64,000 nucleotides of DNA from Flavobacterium sedimenticola (GCF_030053345.1 NZ_JASGBP010000004.1:124001-188000), one strand, 5' to 3'; counted from the stretch's first letter, positions 50,243 through 62,639 are shown. The notes: a model not told the origin generated them from the sequence alone. Numbers and translations: made by a program.

Positions 50243-53200
50243 TTAATTATTTACTATCCATTTTTTAGTGGCTTCTTTACCGTTTTGAGCTACTTTAACA
50301 TAGTATACTCCTTTGGTTAAATTCGCAGGGACATTGTATTGTCTGGCCATTCCGTCAATTTCTCCCGCAATTACCGGAATTTGTTGTCCAAGAGCATTGT
50401 ACAATACAACACTGGTGTTTTCATCCCATGTCGGCAAATTTAAATAAAATAAATTACCGTTAGCAGGATTTGGATATAAACTCACAAAAGATTCAAAATT
50501 CACATTGCCTAAAGCATTCACATCGAAAACTACTTTAAAGCGGTTTTCACCATACGATTGAACGTCTGTGGTAGTAGTGAACGTAACAAATGCATCCTCA
50601 TTTAATGCGATAGGGGTTTGGGTATTTAGATATTGATCTACCAAAAATGCTGAAACAGAAGCATCAAAATCGGAAGTTTCAAATTTAAATGTGTACGATT
50701 TATTAGCTGTAAAGCGCAATGTTTTTAACATTAATTCATCCGTAGCAGCTACAGGAGACATCGTTGCCATCGCTAATTTTTGGTTGGAATTAAACCAAGC
50801 GACATTCTCTCCTGCCGATTCTAACTTTTCTACATCACCGGCATCAATAGCATTGGTAAAATCGGAACCAAAAAAAGCAACTGCTCCATCGATTGGCGAA
50901 CTTCCTAAAGCCAACTCATTAGGTTCATATACTAACAACCCTAATTTACTGAAAGTGGTGACATCATTGTAGGATTGTTGTGTTCTGAAAACGCTGGTGT
51001 AAGTATCGGCCTTATCATTTTCGTCAAACGTTAAGGTTCCCGGTGTTCCTAAGGTTGTGTTTCGCACAAAGAAAGCCTGACCCGGTTGGATGTAACGTCC
51101 TACTTGTGAAGAACCGGAATTCCCCATACTGTTAAATCCGGTAGCTACACTGTACGCTACATAGCGCCCTCTTTGTGAAGAGGTTCCCATGTTAGCATCC
51201 CAGGCATAATAGGTATCCAATAGACCGGAGCGAGATACGGCATGCCAATCTACGGAACACACGTACGGATTCCCTACTAAACTAAATCCGTTAGTAGTAG
51301 TATTGGTGGTGTTATTGATGGCCGGAGTACTCGATACATTCATAACCACTTGTCCGACTCTTAAAGCCCCGGTAGCGCTCAAAGTGACCGCTGTATTCAT
51401 ATTGGCTGCAGATGCGCTGGTTAACAACGATGGAGTTCTGTCTCCTCTGATTAATATTCTATATCCCATACCAGCCTCTAAATTGGTAGCATTGGTATTG
51501 GGAATCGCTGTCCATCCTGTACCCGAAGCCACTGTATTATTATAAGTATACATAGACGGACTTCCCGATACTGTAGCATCAAAACCACCCGCACCTGTAG
51601 TGGAACCGGTAATATGTGTTGCTTCTTGCCAACTTCCTGATATAAACTCGGTAGTAGTTACACCCGGTGTTAAAAAACGGAACGCTCTTTTTCCCAGCGG
51701 GATATAACGTTCCACTGTCACATTAGTGGCATTATTCAATGACCCTGAAACTTGACCGATAGCCCCGGTTCCGGTAGCATCCGAAAGAATAGTCACCGAT
51801 TTTCCTCCAAAATCAGCATTACCGTCAATGGTTAAGTTGGATTGTGACCCAATAGTCAAACTTCCGGTGCCTGACAAGGTTAGTGTTTTTCCTGAACCTA
51901 ATGTAAAATCAACGTTCAAAACAGGAGCATTAGGAGAGCTCGTAGAAATGATAATATTATTAGTTGCACTAGGCAAACCACAACTCCAATTTGAAACATC
52001 ATTCCATGCTGAACTTGTTGTACCCACCCATGAAGTTGTTCCCGTAACGGTAATTGTACCTGTCGCATTTACGCTGCCACAGCCCCCTGTCAAAGGGATA
52101 CTGTAATTATAAGTTCCCGAAATGGTTGGTGTTCCGCTGATTGTAATTGTATTTGACGACCATACCGCCGAAACCCCAGAAGGTAATCCTGTTGGTATAC
52201 CAATTCCTGTTGCACCCGTAGTTGTATGGGTAACAGTTGTTATGGCAGTACCCGGGCATGTCGTTGGTGTAGACGAAGGAGCACTAGCCGTATTACTAGG
52301 TATAACCGTAATACTGGCTGTGTTATTAGCTGTAATTCTAGAGCCAAAATCTGTATTTTGTAAATTGGTAATGGTAATCGTAGTTGCTCCGCCGGAAACA
52401 AAACCGCTGGAAATGGTAAACGAACCGCTTCCTGCTGTTGTTACCGTCATTGATGATGTAGCACCGGTTACACTGTTAGCTCCCGATAAGTTATAAGTTA
52501 CTGTATAATTTCCTGTTGGCAGCCCTATCGCTGATGCTGTTACATTTACCGTTGAAGAACCTCCGGCACAAATCGGTGATGAAGCCGTAGTTCCGGTTAT
52601 CGAGTATAAATAATACGTCAATCTGATTTGGCCGCTTGAACCCGCACCTCCGGCTCTTGCTGTTGAACCTGAGTTTGTATTTCTTGCTCCGGCACCTCCG
52701 GCACCGATTCCTGTTGCAGCCAAAGGTGTACCCGGCGTACTTTGTCCTGCTCTACCTGTCCCTCCGGTTCCTGTACCATCGCCTAACCCTCCGGCTCCGG
52801 CAGTAGCTCCAGTAGCATTTCCTCCACTAGCTGTAGAACCGGCACCTCCACCACCGCCTCCACTGGAATTAGAACCTCCTCCATTAGTTCCATTGCCTCC
52901 AGCACCACCATTTAATGTAACTCCTACAGTTACAGGTGCCCCTGAATTAATGGATACATTAGTCAACCCTCCTGCTCCACCAACAGCCGAAAGCACGGTT
53001 GGTGAGTTGAAGGTGGACGTCCCACCGGCTCCTCCTTGACCATTAGAAACTCCTGCTCCTCCAGCACCGACTGTAAATGTAATAGATGAAGCTGGCGTAA
53101 CATTACTTGCTCCTCTGGTGTATGAGCCTCCCGCACCACCACCACCGGAAACATTATTACCATTGGTTACGCCACCACCAGCGCCACCGCCTCCCCATAG

Positions 53201-53395
53201 TTCAATTCTCATTCTTGAAATATCACTTGGGACTGTGAAAGGAGAAGTACTTGTTGTGGTCAAAATGGTTTGAGTCTGTTGTGCGAAAATAAAATTAGAT
53301 CCAAAAAACAACATTGAAGTTAAAAAAAGTCTGAATCCAACTCTTTTAACTACTATATCTCTCTTCTTATCGGAAAAAGTAATTGCTTTGTTCAT
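50243..53395 (-). CDS. T9SS-exported glycine-rich surface protein, 1050 aa
   Basis: Third large surface protein. The signal peptide lies after a charged N-terminus (residues ~20-38, [19 protein letters not shown]). A glycine-rich domain follows (about 45-265; opening [20 protein letters not shown] parallels the FTAPAG/FTVPAG openings in the 2964-aa protein). Next are an Ig-like module (about 265-370, with [13 protein letters not shown]), a [18 protein letters not shown] beta region, the [15 protein letters not shown] stretch common to T9SS proteins, and a T9SS type A domain (last ~85 residues, [15 protein letters not shown] ... [20 protein letters not shown]). No repeats of the A/B type. Likely an adhesin or surface-layer component; ligand unknown. 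Confidence 0.88.
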   Translation of the reverse strand: MNKAITFSDKKRDIVVKRVGFRLFLTSMLFFGSNFIFAQQTQTILTTTSTSPFTVPSDISRMRIELWGGGGAGGGVTNGNNVSGGGGAGGSYTRGASNVTPASSITFTVGAGGAGVSNGQGGAGGTSTFNSPTVLSAVGGAGGLTNVSINSGAPVTVGVTLNGGAGGNGTNGGGSNSSGGGGGGAGSTASGGNATGATAGAGGLGDGTGTGGTGRAGQSTPGTPLAATGIGAGGAGARNTNSGSTARAGGAGSSGQIRLTYYLYSITGTTASSPICAGGSSTVNVTASAIGLPTGNYTVTYNLSGANSVTGATSSMTVTTAGSGSFTISSGFVSGGATTITITNLQNTDFGSRITANNTASITVIPSNTASAPSSTPTTCPGTAITTVTHTTTGATGIGIPTGLPSGVSAVWSSNTITISGTPTISGTYNYSIPLTGGCGSVNATGTITVTGTTSWVGTTSSAWNDVSNWSCGLPSATNNIIISTSSPNAPVLNVDFTLGSGKTLTLSGTGSLTIGSQSNLTIDGNADFGGKSVTILSDATGTGAIGQVSGSLNNATNVTVERYIPLGKRAFRFLTPGVTTTEFISGSWQEATHITGSTTGAGGFDATVSGSPSMYTYNNTVASGTGWTAIPNTNATNLEAGMGYRILIRGDRTPSLLTSASAANMNTAVTLSATGALRVGQVVMNVSSTPAINNTTNTTTNGFSLVGNPYVCSVDWHAVSRSGLLDTYYAWDANMGTSSQRGRYVAYSVATGFNSMGNSGSSQVGRYIQPGQAFFVRNTTLGTPGTLTFDENDKADTYTSVFRTQQSYNDVTTFSKLGLLVYEPNELALGSSPIDGAVAFFGSDFTNAIDAGDVEKLESAGENVAWFNSNQKLAMATMSPVAATDELMLKTLRFTANKSYTFKFETSDFDASVSAFLVDQYLNTQTPIALNEDAFVTFTTTTDVQSYGENRFKVVFDVNALGNVNFESFVSLYPNPANGNLFYLNLPTWDENTSVVLYNALGQQIPVIAGEIDGMARQYNVPANLTKGVYYVKVAQNGKEATKKWIVNN

Positions 53396-53429
53396 AGAAA
53401 ATTTTATTAATGTTATACCAATTGTTGAA

Positions 53430-53460
53430 CGAAACTACCCTATTGGATAATGTAGAGCAA
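53430..53460 (-). promoter_or_regulatory. Possible promoter of the 1050-aa surface protein gene
   Basis: On the minus strand TTG (53460-53458), 20-bp spacer, TAGTTTCG (53437-53430), one mismatch to TAnnTTTG, about 35 bp before ATG 53395. A second weak site TAATTTG lies further upstream next to CATCGAT. Confidence 0.4.
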
Positions 53461-53605
53461 TAAAAATTGTTCAAACGCACAAATTATCGATGTAAACCAA
53501 ACACGAAGCACTTTATCGTATTTTTTTGACTTTTAAGTGGGACTTACTTTTAGTAAGTAAGTATTTTACTTCAAAATCTTTCTATCTGAATACATCTCAA
53601 AAGAA

Positions 53606-53635
53606 CAAAAAAAAAATCCATCACGGATGGATTTT
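53606..53635 (-). terminator. Second minus-strand terminator, downstream of no known gene
   Basis: AATCCATC (53615-53622) with GATGGATT (53626-53633), 3-nt loop. Read on the minus strand the hairpin is followed by about ten Ts. It lies about 180 bp beyond the DUF3467 terminator, so it would end read-through or an unannotated minus transcript. Confidence 0.75.
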
Positions 53636-53658
53636 GTCGTCAAAATGCACTTTACTAG

Positions 53659-53666
53659 TATTTTTG
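53659..53666 (+). promoter_or_regulatory. Orphan -7 box TATTTTTG (plus strand)
   Basis: Exact TAnnTTTG with TTTG at 53633-53636 (22-bp spacer). No plus-strand gene follows; the next plus-strand structure is the symmetrical hairpin at 53816-53841. Confidence 0.35.
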
Positions 53667-53724
53667 TAATCTTTATTTTATAAATATATATGTTTTATAA
53701 GTAAAGTTTTAAAAATAAGATTAC
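53666..53724. repeat. Long inverted repeat GTAATCTTTATTTT ... AAAATAAGATTAC
   Basis: Arms at 53666-53679 and 53712-53724 match over 13 bp with one bulged T. The A+T-rich centre contains TATAAATATATATG. It could be a regulator site, a hairpin, or a degenerate mobile-element end; no flanking direct repeat was identified. Confidence 0.5.
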
Positions 53725-53815
53725 ACTGATAAACGCTTCCCTGTATATAAAAAGAAGGGTTTTTGACAGCAAGCTGACCTTGAGTATGCACATATAAATG
53801 AAGTGTTGAAATAAA

Positions 53816-53841
53816 AAAGCCTCTCCATCTGGAGAGGCTTT
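53816..53841 (-). terminator. Terminator of the rpoBC-DUF3467 operon
   Basis: An 11-bp perfect stem AAAGCCTCTCC (53816-53826) with GGAGAGGCTTT (53831-53841), 4-nt loop, followed on the minus strand by Ts. It lies 7 bp after the DUF3467 stop. Confidence 0.92.
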
Positions 53842-53847
53842 CTATAT

Positions 53848-54159
53848 TTAGGCTTGACCGGTAAGACCGAAATTTAAAGGAATCGGTGGTTGCTCCGTAT
53901 CCTTAATTTCACCGTTGGCCAATTCGTACCTATGGATATTTTCACCTAAGGCTTTTAAAAATCTTTTGGCGTGTTGTGGTGTCAACACAATCCTCGATTT
54001 TACTTTGGCTTTAGGCACACCCGGCATGATGGTTACAAAATCAACTACAAATTCTGAGGCGGAATGGTTAATGATAGCCAAATTGGAATAAATTCCTTCG
54101 GCTGTTTTTTCATCCAACTCAATGTTGATTTGTCCTTGTTGTTGATTATTATCACTCAT
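53848..54159 (-). CDS. DUF3467 family protein
   Basis: A 103-residue cytoplasmic protein. The DUF3467 core reads IYSNLAIINHSASEFVVDFV, then MPGVPKAKVKSRIVLTPQHA and KRFLKALGENIHRYE. N- and C-termini are polar or Pro-rich and probably disordered. Two bases separate its ATG from the rpoC stop, so it ends the rpoBC operon; this arrangement is characteristic of Bacteroidota. Function unknown; coupling to RNA polymerase genes suggests, but does not show, a transcription-related role. Confidence 0.9.
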   Translation of the reverse strand: MSDNNQQQGQINIELDEKTAEGIYSNLAIINHSASEFVVDFVTIMPGVPKAKVKSRIVLTPQHAKRFLKALGENIHRYELANGEIKDTEQPPIPLNFGLTGQA

Positions 54160-54161
54160 GA

Positions 54162-57100
54162 TTAATAGATATATTCTTCTTTATTAGCCATGATTTCATT
54201 GTAATCGTCTTTCGAGCCTACAATGGTGTGATCGTAATCGCGCATACCGGTTCCCGCAGGAATTCTGTGACCCACGATAACATTTTCTTTCAATCCTTCC
54301 AAGGTATCTACTTTACCTGCCACCGCAGCTTCGTTCAATACTTTAGTCGTTTCCTGGAAGGAAGCCGCCGAGATAAATGATTTGGTTTGTAATGACGCTC
54401 TGGTAATACCTTGTAGCACCGGAGTCGCGGTAGCCGTGATGACATCACGAGCTACTACTTGGTTTTTGTCATTACGTTTCAACAACGAATTTTCATCTCT
54501 TAACTCACGTGGCGATACAATTTGACCCGGTTTTAACACTTCAGAGTCTCCGGCATCTTCCACTACTTTCATTCCGTATAACTTATCATTTTCTTCGATA
54601 AAGTCGGCAGTATGTACCAATTGCTCTTCCAAGAATAAAGTATCTCCCGGATCTTCAATTTGTACTTTACGCATCATTTGACGAATCACTACTTCAAAGT
54701 GCTTGTCGTTGATTTTTACCCCTTGAAGACGATACACTTCCTGAATCTCATTTACCAAGTACTGTTGTACAGCAGATGGCCCTTGGATTCTTAAGATGTC
54801 TTCCGGTGTAATCGCGCCGTCAGACAATGGCATACCGGCTTTCACGAAGTCGTTTTCTTGCACTAAGATTTGACTTGACAATTTCACCAAGTATTTTTTC
54901 ACCTCGCCGAATTTGGATTCGATTACGATTTCACGGTTACCACGTTTGATTTTACCGAAAGAAACTACCCCGTCAATTTCAGACACCACGGCCGGATTCG
55001 ATGGGTTACGTGCTTCCAACAACTCGGTAATTCTAGGTAAACCTCCTGTGATATCCCCTGCTTTAGAAGAACGGCGTGGAATTTTAACCAAGATTTTACC
55101 GGCTTTAATTTTTTCTCCGTCTTCTACCATCAAGTGAGCACCAACCGGTAAGTTGTACGAACGGATTAATTCTCCGTCTTTACCGTATACCAATAAGGTT
55201 GGGATTAATTTTTTATTTCTTCCTTCCGAAATTACTTTTTCCTGGAATCCGGTTTGCTCGTCAATTTCCACTTGGAACGTTTGTCCTTGCTCTAAATCTT
55301 CGTAAGCAATTTTTCCGGTGAATTCCGAAACAATAACTCCGTTATACGGATCCCATTTACAAATAACCGCTCCTTTTTCAACCACATCACCATCTTTTAC
55401 ATTGATGACAGAACCGTAAGGAATGTTGTGTGTACTTAATAAGATTCCGGTTTTAACATCGGTTAATTTCAACTCTGTGGAACGAGACACTACGATATCT
55501 ACTTTGTTACCGTCGTTATCTTCTCCAACCACTGTTTTCAAATCTTCGATTTCCAGTTTTCCGCCAAAACGAGCCACAATGCTTGATTCTTCAGAAACTC
55601 CACCGGCAACTCCACCCACGTGGAAAGTACGCAAGGTTAACTGTGTACCCGGCTCACCAATAGATTGGGCTGCGATAACACCGACAGCTTCCCCTTTTTG
55701 AGTCATTTTTCCGGTAGCCAAGTTTCTTCCGTAACATTTAGCACAGATTCCTTTTTTGGCTTCACAAGTCAATGGCGAACGCACATCTACTTTTTCAACC
55801 GGCGATTCTTCGATAGCTTTCACAATCGCTTCTGTGATTTGCTCTCCGGAGTGTACTAAGATTTCGTTGGTTAACGGATTGATGACATCTTGTAATGCCA
55901 CACGTCCTAAGATTCTTTCTCCTAGTGTTTCTACGATTTCTTCGTTTTTCTTCAAAGCCGAAACTTCGATTCCTCTTAACGTACCACAATCTACAGAGTT
56001 TACGATTACGTCTTGAGAAACGTCATGCAAACGACGCGTCAAGTAACCTGCATCGGCCGTTTTCAAAGCGGTATCCGCTAATCCTTTACGAGCACCGTGC
56101 GTAGAGATGAAGTATTCCAAAATTGATAACCCTTCTTTAAAGTTGGAAAGAATCGGGTTTTCGATAATTTCTCCACCACCGGCGGTTGATTTTTTCGGCT
56201 TCGCCATCAAACCACGCATACCGGTTAACTGACGAATCTGTTCTTTCGATCCACGCGCTCCGGAGTCAAGCATCATGTACACCGAGTTGAATCCTTGTTG
56301 GTCTTCTCTAATGTTTTTCATAGCTAACTCCGTCAACAAGGCATTGGTGGAAGTCCACACGTCGATTACCTGATTGTAACGCTCGTTGTTCGTGATAAGA
56401 CCCATGTTATAGTTCATGGTAATTCCGTCTACTTGTTCACGAGCATCGGCAATCAAATCGTCTTTTCTTTCCGGGATGATGATATCTCCTAAAGAGAATG
56501 ACAATCCGCCTTTGAAAGCGAATTTGTATCCCATATCTTTCATGTTATCCAAGAAAGCAGCCGTGGTTGGCACATCGGTTACGGCTAAGATTTTACCAAT
56601 AATATCACGTAATGATTTTTTGGTCAATACTTCGTTGATGTAACCGGCAGCTTCCGGTACTACTTCGTTGAAAAGTACTCTACCGGCAGTTGTTTGGATG
56701 ATCTTGTATACTAAATCCCCATTTTCATTAAAATCTTTTGCTCTGATTTTGATTCGCGCGTTCAATTCTAAACGGCCTTCATTTAAAGCAATATTTACTT
56801 CTTCAGCAGAATAGAACGTTAAGCCTTCGCCTAAGATTTTATGATCAGGTGTCGATAATCTTTCTTTGGTCATGTAGTACAGACCCAAAACCATGTCCTG
56901 AGACGGTACGGTAATCGGAGCACCATTGGCCGGGTTTAAGATATTGTGCGAAGCCAACATTAACAATTGGGCTTCCAAAATAGCTTCCGGTCCTAACGGC
57001 AAATGCACCGCCATTTGGTCACCGTCGAAATCCGCGTTAAACGCCGTACACACTAACGGGTGTAATTGGATGGCTTTTCCTTCAATCAATTTGGGTTGGA

Positions 57101-58466
57101 ACGCTTGGATACCCAAACGGTGCAACGTAGGAGCACGGTTAAGTAATACCGGATGTCCTTTGATTACATTTTCGAGAATATCCCATACTACAGGCTCTTT
57201 TTTATCGATGATTTTCTTAGCCGACTTAACGGTTTTAACAATACCTCTTTCGATTAGTTTACGAATAACGAATGGTTTGTATAGTTCCGCCGCCATATCT
57301 TTTGGCAAACCACATTCGAACAATTTCATTTCCGGTCCAACGACAATTACCGAACGAGCCGAATAATCGACACGTTTTCCTAGTAAGTTTTGACGGAAAC
57401 GACCTTGTTTTCCTTTTAAGGAATCCGAAAGCGATTTTAACGGTCGGTTCGATTCGGTTTTAACTGCAGAAGCTTTACGGGTGTTATCAAACAAGGAATC
57501 TACTGATTCTTGTAACATACGTTTTTCGTTTCTCAAGATTACTTCCGGCGCTTTGATTTCCATCAATCGTTTCAAACGGTTGTTACGGATGATTACTCTT
57601 CGGTACAAATCGTTCAAATCGGAAGTAGCAAAACGACCCCCATCAAGCGGCACCAACGGACGTAATTCAGGCGGAATTACCGGAATTACTTTTAAAATCA
57701 TCCACTCCGGACGATTCTCACGGTTTAGGTTAGCCTCGCGGAACGATTCTACTACTTGTAATCTTTTTAACGCTTCTGTTTTTCTTTGTTTCGACGTTTC
57801 GTGGTTAGCGCTGTGACGCAATTCGTAGGACAACGCATCCAAATCGGTACGGGCCAATAAATCCATGATACACTCAGCACCCATTTTGGCGATGAATTTA
57901 TTAGGATCTGAATCGTCTAAATATTGATTCTCCATCGGAAGCGTATCTAAAATATTCAAATACTCTTCTTCGGTTAAGAAATCTAATTTTTGTAATGGTT
58001 CGCCTTCTGCATTTTTAGCAATACCAGCTTGGATTACTACGTATCGCTCGTAGTAGATAATCATGTCTAATTTTTTAGACGGCAATCCAAGGATATAACC
58101 AATTTTGTTAGGCAACGAACGGAAGTACCAAATGTGCGCAATAGGCACCACCAAATTGATGTGACCTACTCTGTCTCTACGTACTTTTTTCTCGGTTACT
58201 TCGACACCACAACGGTCACAAACAATTCCTTTGTAACGGATTCTTTTGTATTTACCACAAGCACATTCGAAATCCTTTACAGGTCCGAAGATACGCTCAC
58301 AGAAAAGCCCGTCACGCTCCGGTTTGTGCGTTCTATAGTTGATGGTTTCCGGCTTTAACACCTCACCTCTTGACTCAGCCAAGATGGATTCGGGAGAAGC
58401 CAATCCTATCGAAATTCTGTCAAATCTTTTGATAGTATTTTTAGTATCTTTATTTCTATTCATCAT
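54162..58466 (-). CDS. rpoC: DNA-directed RNA polymerase subunit beta'
   Basis: Catalytic subunit of RNA polymerase, 1434 residues. The N-terminal Zn-binding segment [20 protein letters not shown] (about residues 68-87) is intact. The absolutely conserved Mg-binding motif NADFDGDQM lies near 474-482. The second Zn region shows CGTLRGIEV and [15 protein letters not shown], and the bridge helix/trigger loop region [13 protein letters not shown] follows. I start at ATG 58466 ([15 protein letters not shown]); an earlier ATG at 58499 adds 11 residues in the rpoB-rpoC spacer. Co-transcribed with rpoB (92-bp spacer) and DUF3467. Confidence 0.98.
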   Translation of the reverse strand: MMNRNKDTKNTIKRFDRISIGLASPESILAESRGEVLKPETINYRTHKPERDGLFCERIFGPVKDFECACGKYKRIRYKGIVCDRCGVEVTEKKVRRDRVGHINLVVPIAHIWYFRSLPNKIGYILGLPSKKLDMIIYYERYVVIQAGIAKNAEGEPLQKLDFLTEEEYLNILDTLPMENQYLDDSDPNKFIAKMGAECIMDLLARTDLDALSYELRHSANHETSKQRKTEALKRLQVVESFREANLNRENRPEWMILKVIPVIPPELRPLVPLDGGRFATSDLNDLYRRVIIRNNRLKRLMEIKAPEVILRNEKRMLQESVDSLFDNTRKASAVKTESNRPLKSLSDSLKGKQGRFRQNLLGKRVDYSARSVIVVGPEMKLFECGLPKDMAAELYKPFVIRKLIERGIVKTVKSAKKIIDKKEPVVWDILENVIKGHPVLLNRAPTLHRLGIQAFQPKLIEGKAIQLHPLVCTAFNADFDGDQMAVHLPLGPEAILEAQLLMLASHNILNPANGAPITVPSQDMVLGLYYMTKERLSTPDHKILGEGLTFYSAEEVNIALNEGRLELNARIKIRAKDFNENGDLVYKIIQTTAGRVLFNEVVPEAAGYINEVLTKKSLRDIIGKILAVTDVPTTAAFLDNMKDMGYKFAFKGGLSFSLGDIIIPERKDDLIADAREQVDGITMNYNMGLITNNERYNQVIDVWTSTNALLTELAMKNIREDQQGFNSVYMMLDSGARGSKEQIRQLTGMRGLMAKPKKSTAGGGEIIENPILSNFKEGLSILEYFISTHGARKGLADTALKTADAGYLTRRLHDVSQDVIVNSVDCGTLRGIEVSALKKNEEIVETLGERILGRVALQDVINPLTNEILVHSGEQITEAIVKAIEESPVEKVDVRSPLTCEAKKGICAKCYGRNLATGKMTQKGEAVGVIAAQSIGEPGTQLTLRTFHVGGVAGGVSEESSIVARFGGKLEIEDLKTVVGEDNDGNKVDIVVSRSTELKLTDVKTGILLSTHNIPYGSVINVKDGDVVEKGAVICKWDPYNGVIVSEFTGKIAYEDLEQGQTFQVEIDEQTGFQEKVISEGRNKKLIPTLLVYGKDGELIRSYNLPVGAHLMVEDGEKIKAGKILVKIPRRSSKAGDITGGLPRITELLEARNPSNPAVVSEIDGVVSFGKIKRGNREIVIESKFGEVKKYLVKLSSQILVQENDFVKAGMPLSDGAITPEDILRIQGPSAVQQYLVNEIQEVYRLQGVKINDKHFEVVIRQMMRKVQIEDPGDTLFLEEQLVHTADFIEENDKLYGMKVVEDAGDSEVLKPGQIVSPRELRDENSLLKRNDKNQVVARDVITATATPVLQGITRASLQTKSFISAASFQETTKVLNEAAVAGKVDTLEGLKENVIVGHRIPAGTGMRDYDHTIVGSKDDYNEIMANKEEYIY

Positions 58467-58558
58467 AGTCGTAAACTTTAAATTTTTGTTTACAGTCACA
58501 GTTCCCAGTCACAGTTTACAGCATTTCTGCCCACTGAGACTGAGACTGATTACTGATT

Positions 58559-61500
58559 TTATTCTTCTAATCTGATGTCTAATCCAAGACCTTTCAATTC
58601 ATGCATTAATACATTGAATGATTCCGGTAATCCTGGCTCCGGCATAGTTTCTCCCTTAACGATAGCTTCGTAAGTTTTTGCTCTACCGATTACGTCATCC
58701 GATTTAACAGTCAAAATTTCTCTAAGCGTACTTGATGCGCCATAAGCTTCAAGTGCCCAAACCTCCATTTCTCCGAAACGCTGACCTCCGAACTGAGCTT
58801 TACCTCCTAACGGTTGTTGCGTAATCAACGAGTATGGACCTATAGAACGGGCGTGCATTTTGTCGTCTACCATGTGTCCGAGTTTCAACATATAGATTAC
58901 TCCTACTGTTGCCGGTTGGTGGAAGCGTTCTCCTGTTCCTCCGTCGTACAAATAGGTATGACCGAATCTTGGGATTCCTGCTTCGTCAGTCAAGGCGTTG
59001 ATTTGGTCCAGCGTAGCGCCGTCGAAGATTGGTGTAGCAAATTTTCTACCCAAGTTCATTCCGGCCCAACCTAATACCGTCTCATAAATCTGACCGATGT
59101 TCATACGCGATGGTACCCCTAGCGGATTCAATACGATATCTACCGGTGTTCCGTCTTCTAAGAACGGCATGTCTTCATGACGAACGATACGAGCTACAAT
59201 ACCTTTGTTTCCGTGACGTCCCGCCATTTTATCACCCACTTTCAGTTTACGCTTCTTAGCGATATATACTTTCGCCAATTTCAAAATACCGGCCGGCAAT
59301 TCGTCTCCCACAGTGATGGTGAATTTCTCTCTTCTTAAGGCACCTTGTAAATCGTTTAATTTGATTTTGTAGTTGTGAATTAAGTCGTTCACCAAATTGT
59401 TGGTTTCTTCATCTGCCACCCATTGTCCTTTAGTTAAGTGCGCAAAATCTTCTACGGCATGTAACATTTTCTGGGTGTATTTTTTACCTTTCGGCAATAC
59501 TTCTTCACCCAAATCGTTCATGACACCTTGCGATGTTTTTCCGTTTACAATGTTGAATAATTTATCTACCAATTTGTCTTTTAATTCCACAAATTTGGTT
59601 TCGAATTCCATTTCCAAAGCCGTCAAATCGTCTTTGTCTTTGGTACGTTTCTTTTTATCTTTTACCGCTCTCGCGAATAATTTTTTATCTAAAACCACAC
59701 CGTGTAACGATGGAGAAGCTTTCAAGGAAGCATCTTTCACATCACCGGCTTTGTCTCCGAAGATGGCTCTTAAGAGTTTTTCTTCTGGAGTCGGATCGGA
59801 TTCTCCTTTTGGTGTAATTTTTCCGATTAGAATGTCGCCTGGTTTTACCTCGGCTCCGATTCTGATCATACCGTTTTCATCCAAATCTTTGGTTGCCTCT
59901 TCAGAAACGTTCGGGATATCATTGGTTAACTCTTCGTTACCCAATTTGGTATCACGTACTTCCAAAGAATAATCATCTACGTGGATAGACGTAAAGATAT
60001 CATCACGAACTACTTTTTCAGAAATTACAATCGCATCCTCGAAGTTGTACCCTTTCCAAGGCATGAACGCTACTTTTAGGTTTCTACCCAAAGCCAACTC
60101 TCCGTTTTGCGTGGCATATCCTTCACAAAGCACTTGTCCTTTAGTTACTCTGTCGCCTTTTCTTACGATAGGCTTCAAGTTAATCGACGTACTTTGGTTG
60201 GTTTTTCGGAACTTGATTAATTGGTATGTTTTTTCATCCGGATCAAAGCTCACCATTCTTTCTTCTTCTGTTCTGTCGTATTTGATGGTAATCATGTTGG
60301 CATCAACATACTCTACAGTTCCTTCGCCTTCTGCATTAATCAATACTCTGGAATCAGAAGCGACTTGACGCTCCAAACCGGTTCCTACAATTGGAGCTTC
60401 AGGACGTAACAATGGTACGGCCTGACGCATCATGTTGGATCCCATCAACGCACGGTTCGCATCATCATGTTCCAAGAACGGAATTAAGGATGCTGAAATC
60501 GAAGCGATTTGGTTTGGCGCTACGTCGGTGTAATGAATTTCAGTTGGATCAACTACCGGGAAATCACCTTCTTCACGGGCAATAACTTTATCGGCCGTAA
60601 TTTTTCCGTTATCATCCATGGCAATATTAGCCTGAGCAATCATTTTCCCTTCTTCTTCTTCCGCACTTAAATAGATTGGATCGGAAGTTAAGTCGACTGC
60701 ACCGTTTTTCACTACGCGGTAAGGCGTTTCAATGAACCCCATACTGTTTACTTTGGCGTAAACACCTAACGAGGAAATCAAACCGATGTTTGGTCCTTCC
60801 GGCGTTTCAATCGGACATAAACGACCGTAATGGGTATAGTGAACGTCACGAACCTCGAAACCGGCTCTTTCACGAGAAAGACCACCCGGTCCAAGGGCAG
60901 ACAATCTACGTTTGTGAGTAATCTCGGCCAATGGATTGGTTTGATCCATAAACTGAGATAACTGGTTGGTACCAAAGAAAGAGTTGATAACCGATGACAA
61001 TGTTTTGGCATTGATCAAATCGATTGGTGTAAACACCTCGTTATCTCTAACATTCATTCTTTCACGGATGGTACGCGCCATACGCGCTAAACCAACACCA
61101 AATTGTTGAGACAATTGCTCACCAACGGTTCTCACACGACGGTTAGACAAGTGATCAATATCATCAATCTCCGCTTTAGAGTTAATCAATTCGATTAAAT
61201 ATTTAACGATAGTGATGATGTCTTCTTTCGTTAACACTTGTTTTTCCATAGGGATATCCAAGTTTAACTTTTTGTTCATTCTGTAACGACCTACTTCACC
61301 TAAGTTGTAACGTTGGTCAGAGAAGAATAATTTATCGATAATGCCGCGCGCGGTTTCTTCATCAGGCGGTTCTGCATTACGCAACTGACGGTAAATGTGC
61401 TCAACAGCTTCTTTTTCTGAGTTAGTTGGATCTTTTTGTAACGTATTGTGAATGATAGCATAATCACCTTGATTGGCATCTTCTTTGTGTAACAAAATAG

Positions 61501-62371
61501 ATTTTACATTAGAATCGATGATTTCTTCCACATTATCTTTGTCGATAATGGTGTCGCGGTCTAAGATAATTTCGTTACGCTCGATAGATACTACTTCTCC
61601 GGTATCCTCGTCAACGAAATCCTCATGCCAAGTATTCAATACTCTTGCCGCTAATCGTCGTCCTACGTATTTTTTTAATCCGGTTTTGGATACTTTGATT
61701 TCTTCCGCAAGGTCAAAAATCTCCAAAATATCTTTATCTCTTTCGAATCCGATAGCACGGAACAAAGTAGTTACCGGTAATTTTTTCTTTCTATCGATAT
61801 AGGCATACATGACGCTGTTGATATCGGTAGCAAATTCAATCCATGATCCTTTGAAAGGAATAACTCTGGCAGAATACAACTTAGTTCCGTTAGCATGGAA
61901 AGACTGACCAAAGAAAACGCCCGGTGAACGGTGTAATTGCGAAACTACAACACGCTCCGCACCATTAATTACAAAGGTTCCGCTTGGTGTCATGTAAGGA
62001 ATGGTTCCTAAATACACGTCTTGTACAATAGTTTCGAAGTCTTCGTGTTCCGGATCGGTACAGTACAGTTTTAATCGGGCTTTTAAAGGCACACTGTACG
62101 TTAAACCTCTTTCGATACACTCTTGAATGGTGTAACGCGGAGGGTCGACAAAGTAATCTAAGAACTCTAATACAAATTGGTTTCTTGTATCAGTAATTGG
62201 AAAGTTTTCCATGAAGGTGTTGTAAAGCCCTTCGTTGCCTCTCTCATCAGATTTGGTTTCCAATTGGAAGAAATCTTTAAAAGATTTTACCTGAACATCC
62301 AAGAAGTCGGGATATTGAGGAATGTTTTTAGTAGAGGCAAAATTCAATCTTTCAGTCTGATTTGTTATCAT
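58559..62371 (-). CDS. rpoB: DNA-directed RNA polymerase subunit beta
   Basis: Beta subunit, 1270 residues, the usual flavobacterial length. The rifampicin-pocket cluster reads [20 protein letters not shown] followed by [20 protein letters not shown]: the positions equivalent to E. coli D516, H526 and S531 are wild type, so no resistance substitution is seen. The C-terminal [17 protein letters not shown] and [20 protein letters not shown] are complete. I choose ATG 62371 ([13 protein letters not shown]); the frame's earlier ATG at 62422 has no homology. It lies downstream of rplL with a 268-bp spacer containing a strong hairpin. Confidence 0.98.
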   Translation of the reverse strand: MITNQTERLNFASTKNIPQYPDFLDVQVKSFKDFFQLETKSDERGNEGLYNTFMENFPITDTRNQFVLEFLDYFVDPPRYTIQECIERGLTYSVPLKARLKLYCTDPEHEDFETIVQDVYLGTIPYMTPSGTFVINGAERVVVSQLHRSPGVFFGQSFHANGTKLYSARVIPFKGSWIEFATDINSVMYAYIDRKKKLPVTTLFRAIGFERDKDILEIFDLAEEIKVSKTGLKKYVGRRLAARVLNTWHEDFVDEDTGEVVSIERNEIILDRDTIIDKDNVEEIIDSNVKSILLHKEDANQGDYAIIHNTLQKDPTNSEKEAVEHIYRQLRNAEPPDEETARGIIDKLFFSDQRYNLGEVGRYRMNKKLNLDIPMEKQVLTKEDIITIVKYLIELINSKAEIDDIDHLSNRRVRTVGEQLSQQFGVGLARMARTIRERMNVRDNEVFTPIDLINAKTLSSVINSFFGTNQLSQFMDQTNPLAEITHKRRLSALGPGGLSRERAGFEVRDVHYTHYGRLCPIETPEGPNIGLISSLGVYAKVNSMGFIETPYRVVKNGAVDLTSDPIYLSAEEEEGKMIAQANIAMDDNGKITADKVIAREEGDFPVVDPTEIHYTDVAPNQIASISASLIPFLEHDDANRALMGSNMMRQAVPLLRPEAPIVGTGLERQVASDSRVLINAEGEGTVEYVDANMITIKYDRTEEERMVSFDPDEKTYQLIKFRKTNQSTSINLKPIVRKGDRVTKGQVLCEGYATQNGELALGRNLKVAFMPWKGYNFEDAIVISEKVVRDDIFTSIHVDDYSLEVRDTKLGNEELTNDIPNVSEEATKDLDENGMIRIGAEVKPGDILIGKITPKGESDPTPEEKLLRAIFGDKAGDVKDASLKASPSLHGVVLDKKLFARAVKDKKKRTKDKDDLTALEMEFETKFVELKDKLVDKLFNIVNGKTSQGVMNDLGEEVLPKGKKYTQKMLHAVEDFAHLTKGQWVADEETNNLVNDLIHNYKIKLNDLQGALRREKFTITVGDELPAGILKLAKVYIAKKRKLKVGDKMAGRHGNKGIVARIVRHEDMPFLEDGTPVDIVLNPLGVPSRMNIGQIYETVLGWAGMNLGRKFATPIFDGATLDQINALTDEAGIPRFGHTYLYDGGTGERFHQPATVGVIYMLKLGHMVDDKMHARSIGPYSLITQQPLGGKAQFGGQRFGEMEVWALEAYGASSTLREILTVKSDDVIGRAKTYEAIVKGETMPEPGLPESFNVLMHELKGLGLDIRLEE

Positions 62372-62580
62372 CAATGGACAAAATTTTGATTTTAAAAAAG
62401 TAATTTTTGTGTGAGAGCACACTTATTGATTTCTACTTTCCTTTTATAAATAATCAATACCTCTTTAAAAATAAACCAGGAAAATAGTTTGTTTTTTTCT
62501 TCGTATTGACTAAGCAATTTTTCGTTTTGTAAACGAGTGGTGATAATAAAACTGAATATAATTTTATTATACGAAAAATG

Positions 62581-62616
62581 GTTTAGGCCCTTGGACGCAT
62601 TGTCCAAGGCCTAAAC
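62581..62616 (-). terminator. rplL-rpoB intergenic hairpin (attenuator-like)
   Basis: GTTTAGGCCCTTGGAC (62581-62596) pairs with GTCCAAGGCCTAAAC (62602-62616): 15 bp with a single bulged C and a 5-nt loop, followed on the minus strand by ATTTTTC. It begins 24 bp after the rplL stop and about 210 bp before rpoB. It is placed where partial termination sets the ratio of L7/L12 to RNA polymerase in other bacteria. Confidence 0.75.
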
Positions 62617-62639
62617 CTAGTTCTAAAACCGGTGTTGGA

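Larger units (their letters stand above)
53396..53847. other. Intergenic stretch, 452 bp, without a supported gene
   Basis: It lies between the 1050-aa surface protein gene and the DUF3467 gene, both on the minus strand. Contents: a possible promoter for the surface protein, a small palindrome ACTTACT-TTT-AGTAAGT (53542-53558), two terminator-like hairpins (53611-53635 and 53816-53841), a long inverted repeat (53666-53724) and a plus-strand -7 box (53659-53666). No ORF with credible coding character was seen. A small RNA is possible but unproven. Confidence 0.6.

Noticed and set aside
62392..62607. 71-codon frame on the minus strand between rplL and rpoB
   Set aside because: It overlaps the attenuator-like hairpin, has an A+T-driven composition and no recognisable motif.
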